Part shown: piece by piece, positions 35,389 to 47,186 of the stretch
Numbering within the stretch: the stretch's first letter is position 1
Layout of the letters: every line of letters starts with the position of its first letter
DNA from: Arabidopsis thaliana
Lineage: Eukaryota > Streptophyta > Magnoliopsida > Brassicales > Brassicaceae
NCBI RefSeq assembly: GCF_000001735.4
Contig: NC_003075.7
Span: 3,039,001 to 3,103,000, forward strand
Direction: 5' to 3'
DNA: 64,000 bases
Made by a program: the position numbers and the translations under genes
The notes under the pieces: model-generated
The model's input: only the letters and a program-made list of their open reading frames with translations
The model's database searches: none
What the model was told of the DNA's origin: nothing

Positions 35389-35668
35389 CTGCCTCCTCTA
35401 TGGCGGCCTGGATCGAGTGAATGGGTTGAGTAGAATGCTCTGCTGCTTCCCTCCTAGTTGGATAGAGTAGAGGGTCGAGTAGAATCGTTTTAAGCTCCTT
35501 CTGCACCAGAAAACACACCAAAACATGCAATGTGTATGCAAGATGATCCTAAATGCCTAAGTGTGCAAAATAAGCTAAAATGGTGCAAAATGATATGATC
35601 CAATGAGCAAATGCAAAGCTAAATGATGATAAATATACACCTAAAATGAGTAAAATATAGTGTTATCA
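35389..35668 (-). repeat. 3' LTR remnant of Athila B
   Basis: Minus strand starts TGATAACACTATATTT at 35668 and aligns to the U3 part of 43222-44897; the rest of the LTR is missing beyond 35389. Confidence 0.85.
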
Positions 35669-37322
35669 ACTCCCCCAAACTTTCTTTTGTTTGCCCTCAA
35701 GCAAACAAAAAATCTTAAGTTGAAGGAGAGGTTTGAAGGTGTGAATTCAAAAACCGAAGCATGCATATAGAACGTGTAAGCTCAATGTCCAAGTAGCTAA
35801 TTCTAGGTTGCAAGATGATTGGGCCTTACTTAAAAACGTTAGCCATACTCGTCACAATGCAACCTAACAACCTGCCTTACTCTATTCAAGCATTCTCATC
35901 AACCAATTCCCTTTAACATTCATTAAGCACAAACAGTGGATCAAGCAATGCAATGGTTATGAACTCACTTGGTTTCGGGCTTAGGCTAAGAGACAAAAAT
36001 TGGTCCCTCTAGTGATTTGGTCGAGTAACAGGGGACTTTCAGAGATTAGATTGAGCTTCAGCAGAATGCTAAAGGTAAAAGCCAATGGACACATACAAGA
36101 ACAGACTCTCATCTACCCAATGATATATAGTATGATAGCTCAGAAGATGATCCCAGTCCCATGGATGTCCTAACTCTACCCTTTTTCTCATTCTTTCTCT
36201 CTTTTTGGTTCAAGTTCTAAGGGGTTATTCTTTAAAACGATACAAGAGTCTAGCGGGTTTGGTTTTATACTTTGACAAACTTAAGGCTTTTCTTCTAATC
36301 TTAGCACATAAGGCGTTTTACCCTTTTCTTTGAATCACAATGCCTAACTTCTTTGAATTCCAAACCCTTTACTAGACTAACACTTTTGTATCCCCCTTTA
36401 GAACTCTAAACTCTTACTCTTTTTTTTTTCTTTTCTTATCATTCTCATTCTCATTCTCATTCAATCCATACACAATCCCAATCCCAAATACAAGTCTCCA
36501 CCTAGTCCTAGCCAACCCAAAAAGCGTGGGCTAGGTCTACATGAAAGACTGCTTTTGTCGGCTCATACCTAACAAGTTATACCAAGCTCAATCAAAAAAG
36601 ACCTCACAATCACACACATATGATTTTTGGCTTGAAATAAGGCTAGGCTAAGGGTATGGGAAACTCCTCTAAAAATGATAGTCAGCTACTTGGATTAAGA
36701 GAGGGTGGTGAAGTGAATAAGATAATCCAAGTATGTATATGGTAGCCAAGAGTTCACAAACAATGTATAGACATGATAATTCCAAATTCAGTTCAGGTTC
36801 TAATAGATAGGGAATGGCATCAGCTAAGCAAGTTTTGAATCAAAGCAGTATAGTCAAGTTGTAAATTCAAAGCAGGGTGCGGTCTTACGTTAGAGATACA
36901 ATCGGTTATGCAACAAAGAACTAACAACCTGGGCATTGAACTTACTTCATTGAATCAAAACATGTTTAACGGTTTGAAATCATTATTATCCCCTATGCAA
37001 ATGAGCAATCCTAAATGCAACCACACTAGATACAATCCTAAAATGAGATGCAATCTACATGACACTCTGTTTTTGTGAAATCATTTTCTGAAAATTTTCA
37101 AATTTTTATGGTTTTTTCTATGCCTTAAATGATGCAAAATTTGAAATAAGAAAAAGAGAACACAATGTTAAACATGTCTTGAACCCTCCCTCAATCTTAA
37201 ATTACACAGTCCCTTGTGTAATAAAAATCTGAAAGAGAATTCAAGACCAAAACACAAAACACAAAAAGAAAAAGAAAAAGCTAATGGTATGTACAATGGT
37301 TGAGGTGGTGTGACCTCAGTGA
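35669..37322 (-). other. 3' untranslated region of Athila B
   Basis: Non-coding, begins with the polypurine tract (35669-35684, AACTCCCCCAAAC on the plus strand) and aligns to 10428-11945 of A. It includes an AT-rich insert near 37050-37190 that A lacks but E has (51120-51240). Confidence 0.8.
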
Positions 37323-39213
37323 TCAGGTGAAGTAGATGGAGACTTTATCGTCCATATTCTCTTGAGTATAGGCAGGGGCTGAAGTTGAGGCGGGAGGGTT
37401 TTGCTCGTTCTATCGATCGCGCGTGTGAAAGCTCGTCTCTGCCTACTCCTTGGCTCTCTCAACTCGAAGATCATTTCCCGAGGCTCAAAAGATGAAGCTC
37501 AGGGTTGATCGATCCTTTCAGGTCTCCTTGCAGCTGAGCTCGTTGAACCACTTCTTCTTACTTTGGGGGTGGGAGACGGTGGCCTTGGCTTGCTCTGGAA
37601 GTCCTTGAGTAAAGCAGCCATACTCTTCAGTGACTTCTTCATTGTTCTCATCTTTTTCTTGAAACCCTTCATTGTTTTGCTATGAAGGTTCCCAAGCTCT
37701 TCAAGCACACCGAGCTTCTTGTGAACTTCAGCTATCTCATCTCCTCCTTAGTCAGCACCTTCTTCATAATGAGCTTGCTCTTGTTCGCTGGTCCCTTGCT
37801 TCGGTTGATCAATATGCTGCTCAAACTCGATTTGCTGCTCATAGTCAGCTTGAGTAAAATACTCCTGTTGCACATAGTCAGCTTGACTATATTCTTGTTC
37901 ATCTTCTCGAGCTCCTCCAATGTTGATGTTCAAGGCAGAGGCAGATGGCATGAAATTTATGTTGCGCCTTGTCTTCACCGAAGTCCGGTTCTCGCATGGT
38001 AGGGGTAACAGAGAAGGTCCAAGCTCCAGATGGTTGAACTTGAAGAGATAGCGATCCGCTGGAATTGTTTTCTCAAGAAAATCCTTCCCCATGAGATAGT
38101 CGAGGTCAATAAACTTGGGCAACACGTCAGGGTTCCGAATTCCATACCCACAACTCCTAGTATTGGCGTTAAGAGACCACCAACACAAGACTTCCGCGAA
38201 TTCCCGAGCGATGGATGGTTGCAGCATACTCTTTGTAGCTCAATAGGTGATCGAAGAGAACAACAATCAGCGAAGTGTCTGCTCTATCACCCGCCATCTT
38301 CCTCCTATCTTTTGTCTCTTTCAAAATGAAGACCAAAGATTGGTCTATCATGCATAGCTCCTCTTCACCAACAAATCCGGTGGCCTTCTTTGGAAAGAGG
38401 GTGTTGGCGATGCATTAGTGGAGGTATCTAATCACGGGATTTTGGATTGAAGAACTCTTGTTCTTGGTTGGGAGAAGGGCTTCGGACCGGCGATTGTTTT
38501 CCAAAGAGATTTAGCTCTTCTTGATCATAGTCTTGGCGAATTTCTTCTCCACTTGGAAACCCGAAAATGGTATCAAGATGGCGAATATCAAGAGTACACT
38601 CAACATCCCTAACCTTGAAAGTTACGTAACCAAGACCTCCTCTCTCTTCTTTCTCTGAATCGTCAACACAGAAATGAACCTTGAGGGTTGCAAGGAGTTG
38701 GCAGCTCTCCTCTTTATATCCCCCACATTGGCAGCTTATGAATGTTGCAAGATTGGCCAATTCCATCAAGTATTCCACATCACCACAAATACCAAGCTCT
38801 TGCATCGTTTCCTTATGAGGGTATCTAGTTCCCTCAAACTTCAACTCCTTCAAGTATTGATAGTACTCGCTCGGGGTTGGCTCTCTCTTCCCCCTTGCTC
38901 GGTTTCTTCTCTCAACAGGTGCTGGTGTATCATCCCTGATGATCTCAACCTCTTCCTCGAAAACCGCTTCTTCAAAGGGTGCCTCTTCATGGTGTTCTTC
39001 TTCAGCCTCAACGACCCTCTTCCCCCGAGCTACTTCTTCTCTTTGCATGGCTTAGCGGCTTGAACTTCCACCTTGAATCAAGCTTGATCTTTGGGCACTG
39101 TGAGCTTGGCGAATTAGGTGTTCAGTCATGCCACTCATGTCAAAGGCCTCGACTTCCTCATTATCAATAGAGGATCTTTTTGCCCGAGATGAACTCTTCC
39201 TTCTTGAATCCAT
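37323..39213 (-). pseudogene. ATHILA ORF1 of element B, broken
   Basis: Starts MDSRRKSSSRAKRSS at 39213. An in-frame stop lies near 39053 (after IQGGSSSR), then 38428-39048 carries ELGICGDVEYLMELANLA and HLDTIFGFPSGE. Frames shift near 38450, 38350 and 38170; 37748-38227 carries FIDLDYLMGKDFL and the QADY/EQ-rich repeat; 37499-37708 the basic end. A CGA-to-TGA stop at about 37507 precedes the original stop near 37323. Function unknown in the family. Confidence 0.85.
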
Positions 39214-40114
39214 GGAGATTGGTGGTGAGCTTCAACAAGGCAAACAAGAACAACTTTCCAAGAGGTATCAAAGTAAAAAGGATTCGGTTTTTGGTGATGG
39301 AGATTGAGCTTGAAAACCGATTGAAAATTTGAGGATGAACTTGGAATTGATCGAGTAACTTTGGTGAAGTATGATGAAGTGAGAATGCGTGAAGAGTGAT
39401 AGGGAGAGTTTGGAATGAAACTTTTGGAGCTTTGTGAGAGAGTTTGCAAAAATGATATGATGAAAGAGAGAGTTTCAAAAGTGGTTTGGAGATTTCAATG
39501 GGTGGAGGAGGATGGCCTTGGGATTCTCTTTGGAGGGATTGCAAAAGCGAGTTTGAATTGGTGAGGGGCATGGGTAAATGGTTTGTCCGTTGAATAATGA
39601 AGTGAAGGGGAACAAGTGGGACAGTCGACATCACTTCTTGGTCTCCAAATAATTCGAGCTCGAGTAAAGGATCGAGCATCTTCTTGAGTTGCACAAAATT
39701 TGATCCAACGGTGGAGAGCTCCTCGTTCTTGTTTACTCGATCAAACAGACCAAAATAAACTTCAAGAAGTCACTCAATCAAACGGTGGTGATGCTTATCT
39801 CATTTGGTCATTCAAATCAACGGTTCAAAACACTCCTTCTCATTCTACTCGATCAACGGTAGAGATCTTTCTTGACTTGGTTTGAATTTCCTCGACCATT
39901 GACTTCATCATGGTCAATGAAATAAACTTGAAACACTTAAACAAAAACGTCAAAAATAACAAGGAAAATAGAAAGTTATATACATGGATAGACATGGGGC
40001 TTCCTACCAAGTGAGCTTGTTTTAAGTCACGCTTGAATCTTACAGAGCTTAGTCAGAAAAATGGTTGAAGAGAGGAATAGAGAAGTCCTCATCTTCAGTG
40101 GTCGAATTTTCAGT
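39214..40114 (-). other. Spacer between protease region and ORF1 of Athila B
   Basis: Non-coding, ~900 bp, aligned to 13775-14301 of A over its ORF1-proximal part. In autonomous Athila elements RT, RNase H and integrase lie on the protease side; no trace is visible here. Confidence 0.65.
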
Positions 40115-40687
40115 TTATGAATCATATATTGCATCCTCTCTTGACATATGGTATGATGAATATTCATTTGATTTTTCTTCAAAATAAGCGTCTTTCTGAT
40201 CAGCAGAGTAGTCTTCTTCAGGCTCCTTTGACCAATCCTCAATTTCAAAGTTGGGGTAGTCCTTGACCATTTCTTGAAGTTCCAGAATGAAGCTGTTTAA
40301 CTCTTCCATCTTGTGAGTTAACTTTCCAATTGTATCCTCCTGAGCTTTATATCAAATCCAGAGCTCCAGGAGTTCTTCAGCAACAGAATCATGAATCAAG
40401 TGTTCTTCTTCAACAGAGGGGTTGGTGGGCCGTTTAGGCAATCCTGGAGAATAAGTCGGAATAGGGATTTCCTCCTCACTCAACAACTTGCTCTCTAGGC
40501 TTCTTTCCTCTAAGGGAACTCCTTTCTGATCTTCTGGTGCTAACCATTCTGTTGTGAAATCTTCGTCCTCCTTGATAGCTAGTGTAGTTTCTATCTTCTC
40601 TGGTTCAATACCATTTGGAAACTTATTAACTCTTTTTTCAAACATCCATAGTTGATCTTTCAGCTTCATCACCCTTGAAGATAATCT
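40115..40687 (-). pseudogene. Post-protease acidic segment of Athila B
   Basis: Three open pieces (40352-40672, 40115-40309) rich in Glu, Lys and Pro: FEKRVNKFPNGIEPEK, TTEWLAPEDQKGV and MEELNSFILELQEMVKDY. No enzyme motif is recognised. It lies directly after the protease frame and replaces the expected start of RT. Confidence 0.5.
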
Positions 40688-41692
40688 TTATATGACTCTG
40701 CTTTGCCATTTAAATTTTTTTCTCATCTCATACCAGTCATCTTCTGTAAGATCGTCAGTCTGAGCTAACCCTTCTATTGCTCTCTTCTTGTGGTCAAAAG
40801 TTCTCTTAAGCTTGGTGAGTTGAGAAGTATAGTTGACTTTTGGTGAGGTTCCAGCTTCTGTTTCTTCATCAACATCCATGTCCTGAATCCCAAAACTCTG
40901 ACCTCCTGTTGTTGATTTCCTTGAAGCTATTCTAATGTCAAACTTCATCTTGATGCCTTTTTCAAGGTTCAGATTAATTTTTTCATTCCTGACATCTATG
41001 ACTGCTCCAGCTGAAGCTAAGAATGGTCTGCCTAGGATCAGGGGATCCTTTCCTTCTTCATCTACGTCCAATACCACAAAATATGTAGGTATCTCAACAT
41101 TTCCAATCTTGACAAGCAGATTTTCTATTAGACCATGAGGATGTGCAACAGAACCATCAGCTAAGAGCAAAGCTAAGTTTCAGAACTTGTATTCCATGAT
41201 CCCTAGCCTTTTAGCTGTAGAGAGAGGCTTAAGGCTAACAGATGCTCCCAAATCACAAAGGCACCTATTGAATGTCAATAGTCCTAGAGAGCATGGTAGA
41301 ATGAATGAACCGGGATCATCAAGCTTTTCTTGGATGACTTTCTTCTCGTATGTTTCTTGGGTGGAGGCACTGCTAATCATCTCTTGATTCTGATCCTTCT
41401 TGAGTTTTTCAATTTTGAACTTTTTTCCAGAATGGTGAGTATTCAGCAAAGGTGTGTGCTCTATAGTCCGGATGAATTGCTTGGTGGCACGTGCATCAAT
41501 TTGATTTGAATCCCCCCTTTCTTGAATCATACTGTCCTTAGTATTGAGAGTCTGATTACTTGGTGGAGACTCATCTTCTTGGTGGATGGTGATAGCATTA
41601 GTAGTAGCATAGTCCTTAGGATTTTGGACTGCTTTCCATGGAAGTTGCTGAGGATGCTTCGGAGTAGAGGTTGATGCAAATTGACTCTCCAC
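40688..41692 (-). pseudogene. Aspartic protease region of Athila B
   Basis: 41180-41692 carries FILPCSLGLLTFNRCLCDLG ASVSLKPLS, with the Asp-Leu-Gly that Athila proteases have at the catalytic site. A stop interrupts near 41178; 40688-41170 continues with IGNVEIPTYFVVLDVDEEGK and [19 protein letters not shown]. It would cleave the gag polyprotein. Broken by the stop. Confidence 0.85.
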
Positions 41693-43078
41693 ATACTTGA
41701 TTTTGGAATTCAGAGCTTCGAACTTGACATTTAGATCGTTGTAAGAACAATCGATCTAGTTGTGTAATTCAGCTATCTTCTTGTCAAAAGCCATAGCGCC
41801 AATAGCTTATCCTTGAATGATTTGTTGAATGAGTTGCTTAATTTCAGGATCTTGAGTTGCTGGGGCTTGTTGTGGTTGTTGAGTGAACCCTGGTGGTGGA
41901 TTCTAGTGTTGGTAACCTCCATTAAACTGTTGTTTAGGGACAACCTTGGTTGTATTGAACAAATGGCTTAGACTGATTCTGTTGTGGTGGATACACTTGA
42001 TCTTGGGGGTTAGGTACATTAGTGCTTCTATAGGAGAGGTTTAGGTTGGGCTTGTAGTTGTTGTAGCCCTTGTTAAACCCTCCTTGGTTCTAGATGTAGC
42101 ACAGCTCTTTATTTTGATCATTCCCCCCTTCTTGCATTTGGAAGTGTTCTTCATCAGTGATGTAGTGTATCTTCTTCTGTTGAGCCAGCAACAGCTTGTC
42201 TAGCTTTTCATTCAGAGCCTTGATATCTTTGCTCTGTTTATCCCCAGTCCCTCTAATTCCTCTCACTGAGCGATCATAATCTTCATTGTAGCACCCATCA
42301 GATTGTGCTCGATTTTTGACCAACTCCCATCCTTCTGCTACATCCTTGTTCAGGAAGTTTCCATTGGAAGCGGTCTCAAGTAGCATTCTGATCTTTGGTA
42401 AAACTCCTCTGTAGAGTGTGCTCAATAATGAAGCTTTCTTGAAACCATGATGGGGACATTGAGTGGTGTAGCTTTTAAACCTCTCCCAAGTTTCATTGTT
42501 TTTCTGTGTGAAGCCCGAGATCTCGTTCCTCAATCTAGCTGTGCCAACATTAGAGAAGAACTTGGCACGAAAAGCTTTCTTGCAATCATCCCAGGAGGTG
42601 ATGGAATGTGGGGGCAGAGTCTTCTCCCAGTGGTGTGCCTTTTCTCCCAAAGAGAAGGGAAATAGTCTGAGCTTAAACATATCTTCAGTGACACCATTGA
42701 TTTTGGTAAGGCCACAGAGCCTACCAAAGCTGTCAAAATGGTCCAGGGGTCTTCCATAGGTAAACCATGAAACTTGTTTCCTTGGATCATTGAGATGAGA
42801 CCACTCTTGATCTCAAAGTTGTTTTTCTGAACTGGTAGAGGCACTATCCCTTGTCTTTGGTGATGATTCCTTGGGGCATCACCAGCACCAATGTTTCTTG
42901 GTTGGTCAACATTAGGTGGGTCTTGAACATCAAATGGTATGTTCTGTTGATCCATAGCAGCTGGTCTTTGCTGATCACAGGCAGCCTTTGCTTTGGTTTC
43001 TTGTAACTCACGAGCTATTCTGTCAATTCTGTCTTTGAATGGTAGTAGGTGTGCAGAGCCTTTGGATCGAGTTTGCAT
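41693..43078 (-). pseudogene. Gag of Athila B
   Basis: ATG 43078 is chosen because [11 protein letters not shown] matches the starts of gag in D (MPRQTRST) and E (MRTRSKGI). 42530-43105 holds [15 protein letters not shown] and [18 protein letters not shown]; after a frameshift, 42090-42680 holds the gag domain ([36 protein letters not shown]). A stop follows near 42088; beyond it YNQG and Gln/Pro-rich sequence is readable to 41700. No CCHC knuckle is visible. Confidence 0.85.
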
Positions 43079-43205
43079 GCACAAATATTTGTACCTATCC
43101 CACAAAACAAGCAGACGAAAATATGAGTTAATAACTTGATAAATGTAAAAGAACTTGATCTTAACTTTTTCTTATATCTTGAATGTAACAATTTAACAAT
43201 TAATT

Positions 43206-43218
43206 GGCAACGGCGCCA
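43206..43218 (-). promoter_or_regulatory. tRNA-Asp primer-binding site of Athila B
   Basis: Minus-strand TGGCGCCGTTGCC, exact complement of the 3' end of plant tRNA-Asp with CCA, three bases inside the 5' LTR. Confidence 0.9.
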
Positions 43219-43221
43219 AAT

Positions 43222-44897
43222 TGATAAGTAGGTTTTTACGCCTACTTATGTGTTGAATGTGAGGTTCAGTTCAATTCCCCTTAAACACTAACATGCCGAT
43301 GCAGCTATAGGAGGTGTCAATCCAGTCCACTGTTATTGCTAGGAATCAAGATGTTATTGCTAGCAATCAAGATGTGTACAGTAGCAACTAAGTCAAGCTA
43401 GATTATAATGATGGTTAGTTTCTAGTAACAATCCTAGGTCACGATTCAAACAACAAAAATAAGAACTTAAAAGCCCTACTCGATCATTGGGTCGAGTAGA
43501 ACCAATAGGCAGAACTAAAATGCAATCAACAGGGGATACAACTAACAGGGAAATAAAAGTGCAATCAGGGGGTGAATACAAATAAATCTAAGAAGAATAG
43601 AACTCCTAAGGATGGATTCATTGATAAGGGCATCTCTAGGGTTCATCAGGTGGCTAATAGGTGAAAGGTAGATACCCTACACGATAGATTCAAAAATTGG
43701 GTCAATCCACTGCTGTGACAAAGACCCCCACAACTGTACCACTTCCTAATCTCAACTCTCATTGATGAAACATAGTAGAGCAGGGTTTAAGCAACAATCT
43801 ACCAAAGCCAATAGGCATACTAGCCAATGTCTTGGTCAAGTCTACAAATCTCTAGAATTTGTAGATCAGACATCCATTTGAACGTCTTTTGGACGCTGGA
43901 CATCTATGATCGGATCTCCACATTAGCCAGTGAAAACAGCATAGGGGCCAAGCAAATCCAGAAGGGATATAACCTAATCTTAACCACCTGACTAACCTAG
44001 AGATTGCCCTAATCTAATCCATCCTCAAGAACCCTAATCACTACTCAAGCAACATAACTAAGAACACTAACCCATAAATTACTGAAATCATATCAAAATG
44101 TAGATCTAAACAAGCTTAACAACTTTACTTAAAGAACTAAGTTCAAAAACGAAATAGATTAAGAGTAATTAAGTTTTGAAGATTCAAGAACATAAACAAA
44201 ACTAAAGGATAAAAGGTAAATCCTTTGGAAAAATCCCATAGTGATCTATTTATAGTGAAATGTTGAAAACCCTAGATTCACTAGAAGACAAGAGACTTGA
44301 GGCGGTTTGAGCAAGTGCTCGATTTTGGGGATCGAGTAAGGAGGGTGCTGCAAAGTCTGCGCCTTTGTGTGTATGCTCCGAGTGATCAATTGGTCGAGTA
44401 GATGCTTCTTCCTCTCTTATCTGTATGCTCAGATGTCTGGTTGAGTGGGGAATGAGGAGGATCCAAAGTCGCTTTGATAGATCAACAAGTCTTGTAGAGT
44501 TGGTCACCCTTGGTCGAGTAAATGGGTCGAGTAGAGGATTGAGTAGAAGGGGCGAGTAGATCAATCTGCTGCTTCTTCTGAGGATGCCTTGATCGAGTAA
44601 GAGGGTCGAGTGAATTGTTGCCTCCTCTTTGGCTGCCTGGATCAAGTGAATGAGTCGAGTAGAATGCTCTGTTGGTTCCCTCCTGGTTGGATAGAGTAGA
44701 AGGTCGGGTAGAATCCTTTTAAGCTCCTTCTGCACCTGAAAACCCTCCAAAATATGCAATGTGTATGTAAGATGATCCTAAATGCCTAAGTGTACAAAAT
44801 AAGCTAAAATGGTGCAAAATGATATGATACTATGACCAAATGCAAAGCTTAATGATGATAAATATACACCTTAAATGAGTAAAATACAGTGTTATCA
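43222..44897 (-). repeat. 5' LTR of Athila B
   Basis: 1676 bp with TGATAA...TTATCA ends, next to the primer site. TATA-like box at 44246-44255. Aligns along its length to the A LTR. A short internal duplication (TTGCTAGGAATCAAGATG/TTGCTAGCAATCAAGATG) lies at about 43335-43375. Confidence 0.92.
44246..44255 (-). promoter_or_regulatory. TATA-like box of Athila B LTR
   Basis: Minus strand CTATAAATAG at the position conserved with A and C. Confidence 0.6.
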
Positions 44898-45325
44898 TAT
44901 AGCTGCATCGACATGTTAGTGTTTAAGGGGAATTGAACTGAACACACCACACTTCAGCACAAAAGTAGGCATAAAACCTACTTATCAGCATGCTTCGGTT
45001 TTTGAATCCCCACCTTCAAACCTCTCCTTCAACTTAAGATTTTTTGTTCGCTTGAGGGCAAGCAAGAGATAAGTTTGGGGGAGTTGATAACACTGTATTT
45101 TACTCATTTTAGGCATGTATTTATCATCATTTAGCTTAGTGACAACTCATTGTTTCATATCATTTTGCATCACATTTAGCTTATTTTCACACTTAGGCAT
45201 TTAGGATCATCTTGCATACATATTGCACGTTTTGGTGTGTAAGAAAGATCTCACAAGGAAATCTACTCAACCCTCTACTCTATTAAACCAGGAGGAAAGC
45301 ACCAGAGCAATTCAATTCAATCGGA
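44898..45325 (+). mobile_element. Rearranged Athila remnant H
   Basis: 44898-44987 is the last 90 bp of an Athila LTR in plus orientation (ending CCTACTTATCA). 44988-45084 is the last ~97 bp of internal sequence ending in AAGTTTGGGGGAGT. 45085-45325 is the start of a 3' LTR (TGATAACACTG…). An LTR end next to 3' internal sequence is not a normal order. Either nearly all internal sequence was deleted, or one Athila (perhaps C) inserted into another's 3' end. B sits in this LTR at 44897/44898. Confidence 0.75.
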
Positions 45326-45569
45326 CTAATAACATTTATTCTGATTTATTTGCTGAATCATTACAATCATATTATGACTTAACGCCATTATCAGATTCGC
45401 TAAATTCATATGATTCTTCTTCTTCTTTGGAACCGTCAGTGATGTCTTCTAATTCTCTATTTTATAGATCAATGTGGATAACATGAAATGTTATTTTGTA
45501 GATCTAAGTTTGTCGCTTTTTGCGAGGGACACTATGCACTAGCAAAGTCGTCGCAATTTGCGACCACAT
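45326..45569. other. Unassigned 244-bp segment
   Basis: Does not align to the Athila LTRs around it. The first part encodes a short acidic Ser-rich stretch (DLTPLSDSLNSYDSSSSLEP) without a recognised domain. The second part has TTTGCGA words in both orientations (GTCGCTTTTTGCGAGG, GTCGCAATTTGCGAC), which recalls subterminal repeats of CACTA/EnSpm DNA transposons. Too short to classify. Confidence 0.35.
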
Positions 45570-46681
45570 TGATATATCCCTATTTTTATTGATTTTATCT
45601 ATGATTTAGGGTTATGATTTTGAGTCTTTATGTTATTTCTCGAGTCTTTTTAGTGTCTTTTTAGTGTCTTTTCAAGTATTCTATGCAATGGGACAACAAT
45701 GGAGATAAGGAGACATTTTGGAGCAAAAGCTAAGGAAAAAGAAGCTAAGGACGATTTCAGTTCCAGATTCAGCAAGAGTGTCGATCGACACAATGCTGGT
45801 GTCGATCGACACGAGTTTCAGCCCAACAAAGTCCATGATGCTTTCAAGTTTACAAAAGAGGAAATTTGCCCCAGAAAACTTCCTTATTTGCATTATTAGT
45901 CCCTGAACGTTTTATAGGATTTTTAGATAGTTTTTAGAACTAATTTTCTTTTATCAAGTTCTTTGCAAATCCTTATTTTCAAAGACATAAGCTATTCATC
46001 CATTGTTCTTCAGAGATTCATTCAGTTCTCAATACACTGAAGAGATCCTTTCATTCCCATATCTTATTTGATGTGTTTATGCTTTCTATATTAAATATGT
46101 TGTTTGCTTCAATCAATATCGCTGAGTTGGTTATACTTAATGCTAGATCTAGAGTAATTAACTAGATCTTGAATCCAAACAATAGATATGCCCATCATAA
46201 GGATCTGTAGTTGGATCTATTATTTGATGAGCGTGGTTTATAGGTGTGTAATAAGAATTTGTCTATCTACCAAGGTGTACAATTGAACTAGTTTAGCATG
46301 CATGTTTAGGTTAAAGATCTCTCGGCTTCTCCAATTATTCTTGGATATAGACATAGGGAGTTTCGCAGAACAGCACCGGTTATTCCATAATTAGAGTTTG
46401 AGTTTAAGAATTGTTCGATAACAACCTAGCTTCCATTTGATCTACTAACAAATAGTTTCCTGAGAATTCTCTATTCCTAGCTCTTTATTTAATCGTTTAC
46501 AACCAATCAATCTACTGTCTTTTTACCTTATTTTATTTTACTTTCAATCATTCCCTGCTAGCTTAATCTTGACATCGAATTCATTGTGTGAACCAAAGAA
46601 CTTTGTGGAAATCGATCCTGAAATACTGCAACTGATCTCTTATTTGAGAGAGTAGTTCTTATGGTAATTTGAACCTTATCA
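45570..46681 (+). repeat. 5' LTR of Athila D
   Basis: The right edge is firm: CCTTATCA followed by AATTTGGCGCC. The left edge is tentative, set at TGATATATCCC because it gives the usual TGATA start; no second LTR is in the window to confirm it. It contains a palindrome pair at 45778 and 45799. Confidence 0.6.
45778..45812. repeat. Palindrome pair 1 (GTGTCGATCGACAC)
   Basis: Perfect 14-bp palindromes at 45778-45791 and 45799-45812, starts 21 bp apart, in the D 5' LTR. Confidence 0.9.
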
Positions 46682-46685
46682 AATT

Positions 46686-46698
46686 TGGCGCCGTTGCC
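46686..46698 (+). promoter_or_regulatory. tRNA-Asp primer-binding site of Athila D
   Basis: TGGCGCCGTTGCC, exact match to the complement of the tRNA-Asp 3' end. Confidence 0.9.
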
Positions 46699-47088
46699 AA
46701 AGTTCTTGGGAATAACCATTGAGTCTAGTTTAGAGATTTGGTCTAGTTTTTACTTTTATTATGTTACTCAAGCGTTTCTTGTTTTCTTCTTTTCTGTGTT
46801 TCAGGTGTATGCCTAGGCAAACAAGGAGCACACAACAGAAGGAGCTGATCAACTTGTTTGTTTTGGATTCTAGAAATCTTGAACGCACCAACCGAAAAAC
46901 TCAGAGATTAGCAATGGCTGACAGAGTCATCCGAGCTGATGTAGAAGTTTTGAAAGATGAGGATGGGCAAGCCTACAATGAGGCTAGTCAGATATTGGAT
47001 GATCATGGACTAATCCTACCTGAGGACACCAATGAGGATCAGGCACGTCTCAATGCGCAATTAGCTGCCAGAGACGCAGCAGGGCTCG

Positions 47089-47123
47089 GTGTCGAGCGAC
47101 ACTAACTGGGTGTCGATCGACAC
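47089..47123. repeat. Palindrome pair 2
   Basis: GTGTCGAGCGACAC at 47089-47102 and GTGTCGATCGACAC at 47110-47123, starts 21 bp apart, within gag; the gag frame ends here. Confidence 0.9.
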
Positions 47124-47151
47124 CTTCAGGAGAAAAATGCATACGCGATTG

Positions 47152-47186
47152 GTGTCGAGCGACACAACAGAGGTGTCGATTGACAC
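47152..47186. repeat. Palindrome pair 3
   Basis: GTGTCGAGCGACAC at 47152-47165 and GTGTCGATTGACAC at 47173-47186, starts 21 bp apart. Confidence 0.9.

Larger units (their letters stand above)
35389..44897 (-). mobile_element. Athila B, non-autonomous, minus strand
   Basis: 5' LTR 43222-44897, tRNA-Asp primer site 43206-43218, gag, protease, ORF1, polypurine tract and the first ~280 bp of the 3' LTR (35389-35668). The internal part is ~7.55 kb. Protease-region sequence passes to the ORF1 spacer with no recognisable RT, RNase H or integrase, so it is non-autonomous. The 3' LTR is truncated at the junction with C, so no target duplication pair can be read. It sits inside Athila LTR sequence on its right (44898). 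Confidence 0.88.

Noticed and set aside
45223..45486. 87-codon open frame spanning remnant H and the unassigned segment
   Set aside because: It crosses an LTR breakpoint, so it is a chance fusion; only the segment after 45326 is of interest, and as DNA.
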